Assembly (NCBI RefSeq): GCF_000420645.1
Contig: NZ_ATVI01000006.1
Location: forward strand, 310,001-374,000
Length of the DNA stretch: 64,000 bases
Direction of reading: 5' to 3'
Origin: Nevskia ramosa DSM 11499
GTDB taxonomy: Bacteria; Pseudomonadota; Gammaproteobacteria; Nevskiales; Nevskiaceae
In this document: positions 42,496-51,146 of the stretch, piece by piece
How positions within the stretch are numbered: position 1 is the first letter of the stretch
Layout: each line of letters opens with the position of its first letter
Notes under the pieces: generated by a model
Told to the model about the DNA's origin: nothing
Databases searched by the model: none
What the model saw: only the letters and a program-made list of their open reading frames with translations
Position numbers and translations under genes: made by a program

Positions 42496-42903
42496 TCAGG
42501 CGCTTGCTGGCAGCGTGTAATCGATCGTGTAGTCGTGGCGGCCGTTGCCGACGATCAGATTCATCGCGCCGCTGATGCCCGCGAGTTCGCCGGTGCCGGA
42601 GTCCGGCACGATGGTCACCGCCAGCTCCGGTGCGCCGCGCGTCATCAGGCCGCGGTGGACGACGATGAAGCTGCCGGTCTTGCCGTTGAGCGTGCCGCTG
42701 ATCCGCTCGATCGCGACATACGCCGCCGAGCCGCTGACGCTGCCCATGCCGGTCAGCATTTCGCCGGCACCGGTGGCATCCAGTCCACCGTGGAAGCGCT
42801 TGTCGAGCCGCATGCGGCCACGCGCGCTGTCGTCCCCGGGCTGATCGAGGCTCAGCGGTGCAAGCGTCACATCGAATGCGCCGGAAGCAGTCTGGGTGGT
42901 CAT
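42496..42903 (-). CDS. DUF3224 family protein
   Basis: The 135-residue protein matches DUF3224: MTTQTASGAFDVTLAPL, ARGRMRLDKRFHGGLDATGAGEMLTGMG and SGSAAYVAIERISGTLNGKTGSFIVVHRGLMTRG. These form a small beta-barrel like the lipocalin-allene-oxide-cyclase fold. The start ATG 42903 lies inside the stop of the EamA gene (ATGA), suggesting co-translation. Function is unknown. Confidence 0.9.
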   Translation of the reverse strand: MTTQTASGAFDVTLAPLSLDQPGDDSARGRMRLDKRFHGGLDATGAGEMLTGMGSVSGSAAYVAIERISGTLNGKTGSFIVVHRGLMTRGAPELAVTIVPDSGTGELAGISGAMNLIVGNGRHDYTIDYTLPASA

Positions 42904-43859
42904 GGCGAAGCTCTTGGTGGGTTGGACGGCAGGATAGGCGAAGGCATCGCCAGCCGGCAGTTCAGGATGCCGGCCAGGATGACGATGCCGCCGAGCGTCT
43001 GCTGCAAGCCGAAACCTTCGCCGAGCAGGACCCAGGCAAACACGGCGGCAGCGACCGGCTGCACCAGCAGGGTGACACTCGCGAACGAGGCGGTGACATG
43101 CGCCTGCGCCCAGGCGATCAGGCCCTGGCCGCCGATGTGGACGACCAGGCCGAGCGCCAGCAGCAACATGATGTCGCGCGGGCCGGTGGGCAGCAGGCGT
43201 TCGCCGCTGAGCAGCGCCATCGGCAGCAGCAGGGCAGCGCCGGCGAGGCTCGCGTAGAACATCACGTCGAGCGCCGAATAGCGCCGCCGGCTGCGGCTGA
43301 CCAGCAGCTGGTAGATCGCATAGAACACGGCCGTGCCGACCGCCAGCAGATCGCCGATCGCGGTCTCGTGGCTGATCCGGAAACTGTCGGCGACCAGCAC
43401 GCCGGCGCCGATCAGCGCCAGCGCCAGGCCGATCCAGAAGCGCAGCGGGTGGCGGTCGCCGAAGCCGAAATGCAGGGTCAGCGCGATGAACACCGGCGAC
43501 AGGTTCGACATCAGGGTCGCGTTGGCCACCGAGGTCAGATGGATCGAGCGATGCCACAGTGCCAGATCGAGCGCGAACGCGATGCCGGCGAGCAGCATCA
43601 GGCCCAGCGCGCGGCGGTCCGTCGGCGCTTCGCTGCGTGGCTGCAGCCGCCAGCGCAGCAAGCCGAGCACCGGCACGGCGATCGCCAGCCGCCAGAACGC
43701 CGCTGCCGTCGGCCCGACGTCGACCAGCCGGACGATGATCGCCGCGAAACCAATGAGCACCGCGCCGAGCACCAGGCCGGGCAGGCCGCTACGGGTGACA
43801 GCAGGGGTGGAATCGGGCGACGACATCGCGGGATCGGATGCTTCAGGGGAGGACGGCAT
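42900..43859 (-). CDS. EamA/DMT family transporter
   Basis: The 319-residue protein has ten helices in two EamA repeats, including FAAIIVRLVDVGPTAAAFWRLAIAVPVL, HLTSVANATLMSNLSPVFIAL and ALGLVVHIGGQGLIAWAQAHVTASFASVTLLVQPVAAAVFAW. Members export amino acids or other small metabolites. I chose ATG 43859; ATG 43826 is a possible alternative, and the frame extends upstream without support. The stop overlaps the DUF3224 start by four bases, and the unit runs on to the YgjP-like and MocR genes. Divergent from priA. Confidence 0.87.
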   Translation of the reverse strand: MPSSPEASDPAMSSPDSTPAVTRSGLPGLVLGAVLIGFAAIIVRLVDVGPTAAAFWRLAIAVPVLGLLRWRLQPRSEAPTDRRALGLMLLAGIAFALDLALWHRSIHLTSVANATLMSNLSPVFIALTLHFGFGDRHPLRFWIGLALALIGAGVLVADSFRISHETAIGDLLAVGTAVFYAIYQLLVSRSRRRYSALDVMFYASLAGAALLLPMALLSGERLLPTGPRDIMLLLALGLVVHIGGQGLIAWAQAHVTASFASVTLLVQPVAAAVFAWVLLGEGFGLQQTLGGIVILAGILNCRLAMPSPILPSNPPRASP

Positions 43860-44167
43860 TGTCGGACTTCGGGGCCGGCAGCGCGATGTCGCCTGAGCCG
43901 GCGTACCAACGGCCCTATGATGACGACCCGTTTCCGCGCCTTCGTCCCGGATCGGCATGCACCGGAATTGGGCATGAGGCCAAGGCTTATGCACAAGCGC
44001 GGTTCGACGGACAATTCCGGGACTATCAAGCCCCGTTCCCGCCAAGGCCTTGATAAAAATATTCAAGTCATTGAATCAGTGATCATTAATTTTTCAGCTT
44101 TGTGGATTGCCCAGCGGCCGATGTTGCGCCGCGACAAAAGCCGTGCGCGAGCTTCAATGATGTACAC
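43860..44167. promoter_or_regulatory. divergent region EamA/priA with AT-rich tract and DnaA-like sites
   Basis: A 308-bp gap holds an AT-rich tract at about 44051-44100, a palindrome ATTCAA-gtca-TTGAAT at 44061-44076, and near DnaA boxes TTATGCACA (43987-43995) and TGTGGATTG (44101-44109). A perfect TTATCCACA lies at 44172-44180, just inside priA. Nothing else was found. The tract probably holds the priA promoter. Confidence 0.5.
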
Positions 44168-46372
44168 ATGCTTATCCACAGGCCGCGCGTGAGGCTCGTC
44201 ACAGTCGCCGTGCCGGTGCCCTTGCGGCAGCGCTTCGATTACGAAGCGCCGGACGCTCTGGTCGCAGCGCTGGTGCCGGGCGTGCGCGTGTGGGTGCCGT
44301 TCGGCCGCCGCGAACTGGTCGGCGTGGTGGTCGACGCCGTCCGCGAAGTCGAAGTCCCGGAGTTCGAACCGCGCCCGATCACCAGCGTGCTCGACGACGT
44401 TGCCTTGACCGGGCCGATGGTCGGCCCCGAATTGCTGGCGCTGTGCCGCTGGGTCGCCGACTACTACCTGCACCCGCTCGGCGAAGTGATTGCCGCCGCG
44501 CTGCCCGGCCCGCTGCGGCGCGGCGAGCCGGTGACGATGCCGCCGCCTGATGGCCTGCAGCTGACCGAAGCCGGTCGTGTGGCGATGGCGAGCTTGCCGG
44601 CGCGTTCGACCACCATGAAGGCATTGCTTGATCGGCTGGCGTCGGCTCCGGGCAGCAGCGCGCAGGTCCGTGCCGCACTGCCAAGTGCAGCCGCGGCGCT
44701 GAAGAAAGCGCTCGACAGCGGCTGGGTCGAGCGCTGTGCGCTGGATGTGGTCACGCCGCTCGAGGCCCGCCTGCCGCTGACCGAGGAACAGGCTGCCGCG
44801 CTGACCACCCTCGACGCAGGCTTGAGCGCCGGTTTCGCGGTCAGCCTGCTCGAAGGCGTGACCGGCAGCGGCAAGACCGAGTTGTACCTGCGGCTGACCG
44901 AAACCGTGCTCGCCACCGGCGGCCAGGTGCTGGTGCTGGCGCCGGAAATCGGCCTGACGCCGCAACTCGTGGCGCGCTTCAAGGCCCGCTTCGGCGATGG
45001 CGTGGCCAGCTTCCATTCCGGCTTGAGCGAAACCGAGCGCGCCCGCAACTGGCTCGCCGCGCGCGACGGCCGCGCGCGCATCGTCGTCGGCACCCGCTCG
45101 GCGGTGTTCGTGCCGATGGCGCGGCTGGCGCTGGTGATCGTCGACGAGGAGCACGACGTCTCCTACAAGCAGCAGGACGGCCTGCGCTATCAGGCGCGCG
45201 ATGTCGCCGTGCTGCGCGCCCGCCGGGCCGGCGCACCGGTGCTGCTCGGCAGCGCCACGCCATCGCTGGAATCGCTGCACAACGCGGAGACCGGCCGCTA
45301 TCGGCATCTGCGCCTGCTGAAGCGGGTCCGCCAGCAGGCGCCGCCGCGCATCCATCTGCTCGACGTGCGCCACGCGCCGCTCGACAACGGCCTGAGCCCG
45401 ACGATGATCGAGGCGGTGTCGCGCCAGCTCGAAGCCGGCCATCAGGCGCTGCTGTTCCTGAATCGTCGCGGCTACGCGCCAGTGCTGCTCTGCCACGACT
45501 GCGGCGCGGTCACGCCGTGCCCGAACTGCGATGCGCGGCTGGTCGTCCATCGCGCCCGCAAGCGCCTGGCCTGCCACCACTGCGGCCATGTCGAACCGAT
45601 TCCGCCGGCCTGCAGCGACTGCGGCGGCAAGCTGGTGCCGGTCGGCCAGGGCACCGAGCGGATCGAGGATGCGCTGCGGATGCGCTTCCCGGAGTACCGG
45701 GTCGAGCGCTTCGATTCCGATCGCCTGTCCAGTGGCGCGGCGATCGCGCGGCTGCTTGCCGACGTCGAGCGTGGCGACGTGAAGCTGCTGGTCGGCACCC
45801 AGGTGCTGGCCAAGGGCCACGATTTCGCCGGCCTCGCCTTCGCCGGCCTGATCGACGTCGACCAGGCGCTGTTCGGCAGCGATTTCCGCGCCATCGAACG
45901 GATGGGCCAGATGGTCACCCAGGTCGCCGGAAGAGTCGGCCGCGCCGATGCACCCGGCGAAGTGCTGCTGCAGACCCACCAGCCCGAGCATCCGCTGCTG
46001 CGCCTGCTCGTCGAACGCGGTTACCCAGCGTTCGCGGCAACCCTGATGGCCGAGCGCAAGCAGTTCGGCCTACCACCGTTCGCCAGCCTGGCGCTGCTGA
46101 GAGTCGAAGCGCGCAGCGAGGGCGAAGTGATGAACTTCCTGCGTACGCTGCGCAGCCAGCTACCGGCCGCCGACGAGGTCGAAATCCTCGGCCCGGCCCC
46201 GGCGACGATGGCACGCCGCGCCGGCTATCAACGCGGCCAGCTGCTGCTGAAAAGCCCGTCCCGCTCGGCGCTGCATCGCCTGCTCGGTGTCTGGCTGCCG
46301 GAGATCGAAGCGCTGGGCCAGAAGACTCGGCTACGCTGGTCGCTGGATGTCGATCCGGCGGATCTGTTCTGA
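44168..46372 (+). CDS. priA: primosomal replication restart helicase PriA
   Basis: PriA binds stalled forks and loads the replisome. The 734-residue protein has the N-terminal DNA-binding domain (VTVAVPVPLRQRFDYEAPD), Walker A GVTGSGKTELYLR, motif II VDEEHDVSYKQ, LGSATPSLES, and the zinc-binding cysteine cluster (CHDCG, CPNCD, CHHCG, CSDCGG). LVGTQVLAKGHDF and QVAGRVGRADAPGEVLLQT are also typical. Length fits the family. ATG 44168 is chosen; GTG 44189, which gives VRLVTVAVPVPL, is an alternative. A perfect DnaA box overlaps codons 2-5. It stands alone on this strand and converges on the DUF1624 gene. Confidence 0.95.
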   Translation: MLIHRPRVRLVTVAVPVPLRQRFDYEAPDALVAALVPGVRVWVPFGRRELVGVVVDAVREVEVPEFEPRPITSVLDDVALTGPMVGPELLALCRWVADYYLHPLGEVIAAALPGPLRRGEPVTMPPPDGLQLTEAGRVAMASLPARSTTMKALLDRLASAPGSSAQVRAALPSAAAALKKALDSGWVERCALDVVTPLEARLPLTEEQAAALTTLDAGLSAGFAVSLLEGVTGSGKTELYLRLTETVLATGGQVLVLAPEIGLTPQLVARFKARFGDGVASFHSGLSETERARNWLAARDGRARIVVGTRSAVFVPMARLALVIVDEEHDVSYKQQDGLRYQARDVAVLRARRAGAPVLLGSATPSLESLHNAETGRYRHLRLLKRVRQQAPPRIHLLDVRHAPLDNGLSPTMIEAVSRQLEAGHQALLFLNRRGYAPVLLCHDCGAVTPCPNCDARLVVHRARKRLACHHCGHVEPIPPACSDCGGKLVPVGQGTERIEDALRMRFPEYRVERFDSDRLSSGAAIARLLADVERGDVKLLVGTQVLAKGHDFAGLAFAGLIDVDQALFGSDFRAIERMGQMVTQVAGRVGRADAPGEVLLQTHQPEHPLLRLLVERGYPAFAATLMAERKQFGLPPFASLALLRVEARSEGEVMNFLRTLRSQLPAADEVEILGPAPATMARRAGYQRGQLLLKSPSRSALHRLLGVWLPEIEALGQKTRLRWSLDVDPADLF

Positions 46373-46376
46373 GCGT

Positions 46377-47552
46377 TCACAGGTAGCTCAGCCAGCGGTT
46401 GTCGCGATGGCGCCGCTTGTAGCCGGCATACCAGCGGCAGGCCGGGTACAGCAGCGCAACCGCAAGCAGCCAGGCGCCGTAGACCGGCAGCAGGCTGGGG
46501 ACATAGGTCGACGGCAAGGCATCGGCCTGCACTGAACCGAACAGCAGATAACGCGCCGCGACGCTGCCGCCGTGGATCAGCGGCACGTGCAGCAGGTAGA
46601 AGAACATCGGCACCCGGCCGAAGGTCGCGAATACCTCGGCAGCCGCGCCGCGCCAGCGTTCCAGCCAGGGCAGCAGCATCAGCGCCGGGCCGAGGGTCAT
46701 CGCCAGATACTGCAGCGACGGCGGGTACTTCGACAGGTTCAGCCAGCCGAGCGCGGTGTACAACTCACCGCGCGGATTGACCGCCCACATCTGCGGCTCG
46801 CCGTACAGATTGCCGAGCCGCAGCGCGATGAAGCTCAAGCTCAGCAGCAGGCCGACGCGCAGCAGCGTTCGATCACGAACCTTCGCCGGCCGCTCGAAGA
46901 CCACGCCCAGGCCGTAGCCCAGCGCCATCACGCCGATCCAGGGCAGCAGTGGATACAGAATCACCAGCTCGAAGCTGCCGCCGATGTCGCCGAAATGCAG
47001 CTCGTGCAACAGATACCAGGCGACCGCCGCCGGCGACCATTCGCTGCCGAACGCTGAGGCTTCGATGCCGTCGAGCGCGTCGTGACCGAGCACCGTGATC
47101 GCACCGATGGCGATGATCGCCGCCCGCGGCAGCCACAGCAGCGTCGACAGGAAGACCATCGACCAGCCGAGCGCCCACAGCACCTGCAGGGTCATGCCGT
47201 CGAGCGCGAAGCGCCACATGAAGTTGTTCCAGCTCAGTTCGAGCAGCACGATCCACAGGCCACGCGTCAGCAGGAAACGCTGTAGTTCGGCGCGGCTCAG
47301 CCCGGCGTTGCGCGCGTGCAGCCAGGCGCTGCTGCCGGCCATCAGCACGAACACCGGCGCGCAGAAATGGGTGATCCAGCGGGTCAGGAACAAGGTCCAG
47401 TCGGCTTGCGACAGATCGGTCGGCCGATAGGGGAAGGCGCTGAAGTAATCGCGGCAATGATCGAGCGCCATCAGCACGATGACGATGCCGCGCAGCCGAT
47501 CGATGCCGCTCAGGCGCCCCGTGGCAGGGGCGCGGAGCGGCACGGCATTCAT
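46377..47552 (-). CDS. DUF1624/acyltransferase-3-like membrane protein
   Basis: The 391-residue protein has about ten helices and the DUF1624/HGSNAT-like features: GIDRLRGIVIVLMALDHCRDYF near the N-terminus, SWNNFMWRFALDGMTLQVLWALGWSM, and PMFFYLLHVPLIH. Such proteins are thought to move an acyl group across the membrane. The start overlaps the stop of the wax-ester acyltransferase gene by four bases (ATGA), so the two are translated together. Probably modifies an envelope glycan or lipid. Confidence 0.86.
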   Translation of the reverse strand: MNAVPLRAPATGRLSGIDRLRGIVIVLMALDHCRDYFSAFPYRPTDLSQADWTLFLTRWITHFCAPVFVLMAGSSAWLHARNAGLSRAELQRFLLTRGLWIVLLELSWNNFMWRFALDGMTLQVLWALGWSMVFLSTLLWLPRAAIIAIGAITVLGHDALDGIEASAFGSEWSPAAVAWYLLHELHFGDIGGSFELVILYPLLPWIGVMALGYGLGVVFERPAKVRDRTLLRVGLLLSLSFIALRLGNLYGEPQMWAVNPRGELYTALGWLNLSKYPPSLQYLAMTLGPALMLLPWLERWRGAAAEVFATFGRVPMFFYLLHVPLIHGGSVAARYLLFGSVQADALPSTYVPSLLPVYGAWLLAVALLYPACRWYAGYKRRHRDNRWLSYL

Positions 47553-48949
47553 GCAGCGATCGCCGCCTTCACCGCCGCTTCCAGCTCATCCAGCGCCTCG
47601 CCGGTATAGACCGCGAGCCGCTGCATGTGCGGCAGTGCATCGCGGGCGCCGGTGAAGCCGAAGTTGAGCTTGCCAGCGTAGGACAGGCAGGTGATGTTCA
47701 GCGCCTGGCCGTGCTGCAGCACGCTGACCGGGTACATCGCTTCGAGCTTGGCGCCACCGAGGTAGAGCGTCTTGTCAGGGCCCGGGACGTTGGAGATCGC
47801 CAGGTTGAACATCGGCTTGATGCGCCCGGCGGCGCCGGTGAGCATGCCCATGATGTACGGCGCCATGAACAGCATCGTGTAGTTGTTGAGCCCGCTCTTC
47901 GGCAGGCTCTGCAGATGCTCCTTGGCGCTGAGCGTGGAGCTGTGGATCCACTGCAGGCGCTTGACCGGATCGGCGATCGAGGTGCCGAGATCGGCGAGCA
48001 TGAAGCTGATCGCGGTGCCGAGCTGCTCGTCGCCCTTGGGCCGCAGCGACACCGGCAGGCCGGCGGTCAGGCTGCGCCGCGGCAGCACGTTCAGCTCCTT
48101 GAGAAAACGCCGCAGCGCGCCGGCGCAGATTGCCAGCACGACGTCGTTCAGGGTCACGCCGCCCTTCTCGGCGATCGCCCGCAGACGCGCCAGTTCGTAT
48201 TGCTGGGTGGCGAAGCGGCGCTGGCCATCGACTCTGTCGTTGAGCACCGATTTCGGCGCCTTGAACGGCGTGGCCAGCGCGTCATTCGGCTTCTTGCCGC
48301 GCCAGATCTTGGTCAGCGCGCGGGTCACCTGCGGCACCAGCTCGGCCTGCTGCTGCAACTGCTCGCGTAACCGTTCGAAGGTGCTCGGCAGCACTTCACC
48401 CTCGACCTGCGCCTTGCGCTTGCGAATCTCCGCACCGATGGTCCAAGGCGGGACGACCTTGCCGGCGGCGGCACTCGCCGAGAACGCCCGCGCGGTCATG
48501 CGGATGCCGCCGACGCCGTCGATCAGCGCGTGGTGCATCTTGGTGTACAGCGCGAAGCGGTTGTTCTCCAGGCCTTCGATGACGTGGCATTCCCAGAGCG
48601 GCCGGTTCAGGTCCAGCTCATGGCTGTGCAGGCGCGAGACCAGCACGCCCAGCTCGCGCTCACCGCCGGGATGCGGCAACGCCGAGTGGCGCACGTGGTA
48701 GTCGAGATCGAGGCTGTCGTCGATTTCCCAGGCCGGCAGCACGCCGCGCAGCAGGGATTTCTTCAAGCGCAGATTCCACGGCGGCACGAAATCCTTGGCG
48801 TCCTTCAGCTGGGCGACCAGCCTGGCCAGGAAATCCGGCGGCGCATCGGCCGGCAGCGAAAAGATGTTCAGGCCGGCGACGTGCATCGGCGTGTTGCGCG
48901 ACTCGACATACAGCCAGGACGCGTCGAGCGGTTTGAGTCGGGTTGCCAT
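47549..48949 (-). CDS. wax ester synthase / diacylglycerol acyltransferase (WS/DGAT)
   Basis: The 466-residue protein has the WS/DGAT active site MHHALIDGVGG (HHxxxDG) and the family segments LDASWLYVESRNTPMHVAGL, NRPLWECHVIEGL, VTLNDVVLAICAGALRRFL, ISNVPGPDKTLYLGGAKLEAMYPVS. It makes wax esters or triacylglycerol from acyl-CoA. ATG 48949 has GGAG eight bases upstream; the frame is open from 49084. Its stop overlaps the DUF1624 start, so they form one unit, possibly with the glycosyltransferase 136 bases upstream. Confidence 0.93.
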   Translation of the reverse strand: MATRLKPLDASWLYVESRNTPMHVAGLNIFSLPADAPPDFLARLVAQLKDAKDFVPPWNLRLKKSLLRGVLPAWEIDDSLDLDYHVRHSALPHPGGERELGVLVSRLHSHELDLNRPLWECHVIEGLENNRFALYTKMHHALIDGVGGIRMTARAFSASAAAGKVVPPWTIGAEIRKRKAQVEGEVLPSTFERLREQLQQQAELVPQVTRALTKIWRGKKPNDALATPFKAPKSVLNDRVDGQRRFATQQYELARLRAIAEKGGVTLNDVVLAICAGALRRFLKELNVLPRRSLTAGLPVSLRPKGDEQLGTAISFMLADLGTSIADPVKRLQWIHSSTLSAKEHLQSLPKSGLNNYTMLFMAPYIMGMLTGAAGRIKPMFNLAISNVPGPDKTLYLGGAKLEAMYPVSVLQHGQALNITCLSYAGKLNFGFTGARDALPHMQRLAVYTGEALDELEAAVKAAIAA

Positions 48950-49084
48950 CGATGCCGCTCCAGTCAATTTCTTGTTGTGGAGCGACTTTAACGCGCGGAC
49001 TCGCCGCGCGGTGGCGGTCTGGTCTCGCCATATGACAAGGCGCAGCAAATCCGCGTCGGATTGCTTGTCGACAAACCGCTTCAA

Positions 49085-50203
49085 CTAAGCCGCAGGGATC
49101 GCCGCTCCGCGCTTGCGCCGGGTCTTGCTGCCGAACTTGGTGTCCACGGCCAGCTCGTCGATGTACTGCAGCAAGGTCGCGATCGCCTCGGCGCGGCCAT
49201 CACCGGCGTGGGCGCTCATGTTCGATTTGTAAAACGCGTGGTTGCCCATGAAGCGATCGACGTCGCTCGGCGTCAGGTTCAGACGATCGCCGCGCATGCC
49301 GACACCCATGCGTTCGATCATCCAGGCGTTCAGGCGTTGTTCGAAGGCTTCCTCGGGCAAGGCCAGGATCGGCTTGCCGAAGTGGATCGCTTCGCCAATG
49401 GTCTGATTGCCGGCGGTCGACATCACCGCGCGGCAGGCGGCGAGATCGTGAACGAACCATTCGTTGCTCGGCGCACGGAAGTCGAGGTTCTCGACCTTGC
49501 CGCGATACGGCGTGCCGTAGACCACGACAGGACAATCGAGCTGACGCAGCGCGTGATCGATGTTCGGCCGGTACTGATGCTCGCCCTTGTTGAAGTAGGC
49601 GAGCAGGAAATCACCGTCGCTCGGTTTAGTGCGCAGCACTTCGTCGCGGAGCATCGGGCCGATCACTTTCACGCCCGGATAGGCGCCTTCGGCCGGATAG
49701 AAGCTGGCGATCAGGATGCGTTCCGGAATGCCCATCAGGCGGCGATAGCCAAAGCCGTCGCGCATGCCCATCAGCCAGAGGTCCGGCGGGAAGTGCGGCT
49801 TGCAGTAGGCGATGATGCCGACATGGTCGAAGCTGATCCGCGGCAGTTTCAGTTTCTTCGCGGCGCGGTGGGTCCAGGCTTCGGAATCGGAAATCACCAG
49901 TTCGATGCCGCGCGCCTTGATCTCGCGCTCCACCACTTCCGAACCATGGCCGCCGAAGAACAGATCGGCCATCGGCGCGAGATTGCGGCTGATCGTCTTC
50001 GGCACCGAATGGCTGCCATTGGCTTGATAGACATAGCCGATGATCGGAATGCGCACGGTCGGAAACAGCGGCGCCAGCACATCGTAGGCATCGCCACCGG
50101 CGAACACGGTGACCTCGTGCCGGGCCATCAGACTCGGCAGCACCGCCATCGAGCGCATCGCATGGCCGCGCCCGTAACCCATCACGCCGTAGGCAATCTT
50201 CAT
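49085..50203 (-). CDS. MurG-like glycosyltransferase
   Basis: The 372-residue protein resembles the GT-B fold of family-28-type transferases: MKIAYGVMGYGRGHAMRSMAVLP with the GRGHA loop, VIGPMLRDEVLR, GDFLLAYFNKGEHQYRP, and the nucleotide-binding end MSTAGNQTIGEAIHFGKPILALPEEAFEQRLNAWMIERMGVG. Such enzymes transfer a sugar to a lipid acceptor. GGAG nine bases before ATG 50203 fixes the start. It is upstream of WS/DGAT and the acyltransferase on the same strand, suggesting a glycolipid pathway. Acceptor unknown. Confidence 0.85.
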   Translation of the reverse strand: MKIAYGVMGYGRGHAMRSMAVLPSLMARHEVTVFAGGDAYDVLAPLFPTVRIPIIGYVYQANGSHSVPKTISRNLAPMADLFFGGHGSEVVEREIKARGIELVISDSEAWTHRAAKKLKLPRISFDHVGIIAYCKPHFPPDLWLMGMRDGFGYRRLMGIPERILIASFYPAEGAYPGVKVIGPMLRDEVLRTKPSDGDFLLAYFNKGEHQYRPNIDHALRQLDCPVVVYGTPYRGKVENLDFRAPSNEWFVHDLAACRAVMSTAGNQTIGEAIHFGKPILALPEEAFEQRLNAWMIERMGVGMRGDRLNLTPSDVDRFMGNHAFYKSNMSAHAGDGRAEAIATLLQYIDELAVDTKFGSKTRRKRGAAIPAA

Positions 50204-50414
50204 CGTCGCTGCTCCCCCCCTGTTCAAGTCGGGGTTTTCGGGTGAGTACGCGACACGATAAGAACTGGCGGTAAACCTCGAATGACGGAGCGGTGACGGT
50301 TCGATGACAGCGCCGCGGCGGCCTGCTGCGCGCCGCCGCGGCGCCTCACCAAGGGCCGGCCTGGCAGCTTTCCCTCATAATCGGACGCTCCTGCCTCGCC
50401 CTTACCCAGCGCCC

Positions 50415-51140
50415 GTGAACCTGCTTGACCCCGAACTGATCATCGCTTTCCTGACGCTGGCTGCGCTGGAAATCGTGCTGGGCATCGACAACATCATCTT
50501 TCTGTCGATCATGGCGGCGAAGCTGCCGCTGCATCAGCAGGCCCGCGCGCGGACCATCGGCCTGGCCGGTGCGATGCTCACCCGCATCGCGCTGCTGGTG
50601 TCCCTGAACTGGATCGCCAAGCTGACTGCCGATCTGTTCACCGTATTCGGCATGGGCTTCTCGGGCCGCGATCTGATCCTGTTCGGCGGCGGCCTGTTCC
50701 TGATCTGGAAGGCCGGCAAGGAGATCGTCGACATGCTGCAAGGCGCGCTGCACGCACCCGGCAGCACCGCCGCTGCGGTGGGTGTGAGCTTCGTCGGCGT
50801 GATCGTGCAGATCATGATTCTCGACATCGTGTTCTCGCTCGATTCGGTGATCACCGCCATCGGCATGACCAGCAATCTGCCGGTGATGATCGCGGCGATC
50901 GTCAGCGCGGTGATCGCGATGATGTTCTTCTCGGGGCCCTTGTCTCGCTTCGTCGATGCCAACCCGACGGTGAAAATGCTGGCGCTCGCCTTCCTGGTGC
51001 TGATCGGTGCCGTGCTGATCGCCGAAGGGCTGGACGTCCATATCTCCAAGGCCTACGTCTATTTCGCGATGGGCTTCTCGGTGGCCGTGGAAATCCTCAA
51101 TCTGCGGCTGCGCAAGCGGCTGGCCGCCGCGGGTCATTGA
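50415..51140 (+). CDS. TerC family membrane protein
   Basis: The 241-residue protein is a TerC-type integral protein with seven or so helices: LEIVLGIDNIIFLSIMAAKLP near the start and MILDIVFSLDSVITAIGM with the two Asp motifs conserved in the family (GIDN and SLDS). Members have been linked to metal homeostasis, notably manganese export at ribosomes of other bacteria. The start is GTG 50415, which matches the family N-terminus; upstream in-frame ATG 50304 gives a non-conserved Arg/Pro-rich extension. It precedes uvrD by six bases. Confidence 0.9.
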   Translation: MNLLDPELIIAFLTLAALEIVLGIDNIIFLSIMAAKLPLHQQARARTIGLAGAMLTRIALLVSLNWIAKLTADLFTVFGMGFSGRDLILFGGGLFLIWKAGKEIVDMLQGALHAPGSTAAAVGVSFVGVIVQIMILDIVFSLDSVITAIGMTSNLPVMIAAIVSAVIAMMFFSGPLSRFVDANPTVKMLALAFLVLIGAVLIAEGLDVHISKAYVYFAMGFSVAVEILNLRLRKRLAAAGH

Positions 51141-51146
51141 AGCCTG

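Noticed and set aside
43987-44180. replication origin
   Set aside because: Only one perfect DnaA box, and no dnaA, dnaN, gyrB, gidA or similar neighbours.
44063-45991. 642-codon minus-strand frame opposite priA
   Set aside because: His/Gln/Arg-rich composition and no motif; priA is unambiguous.
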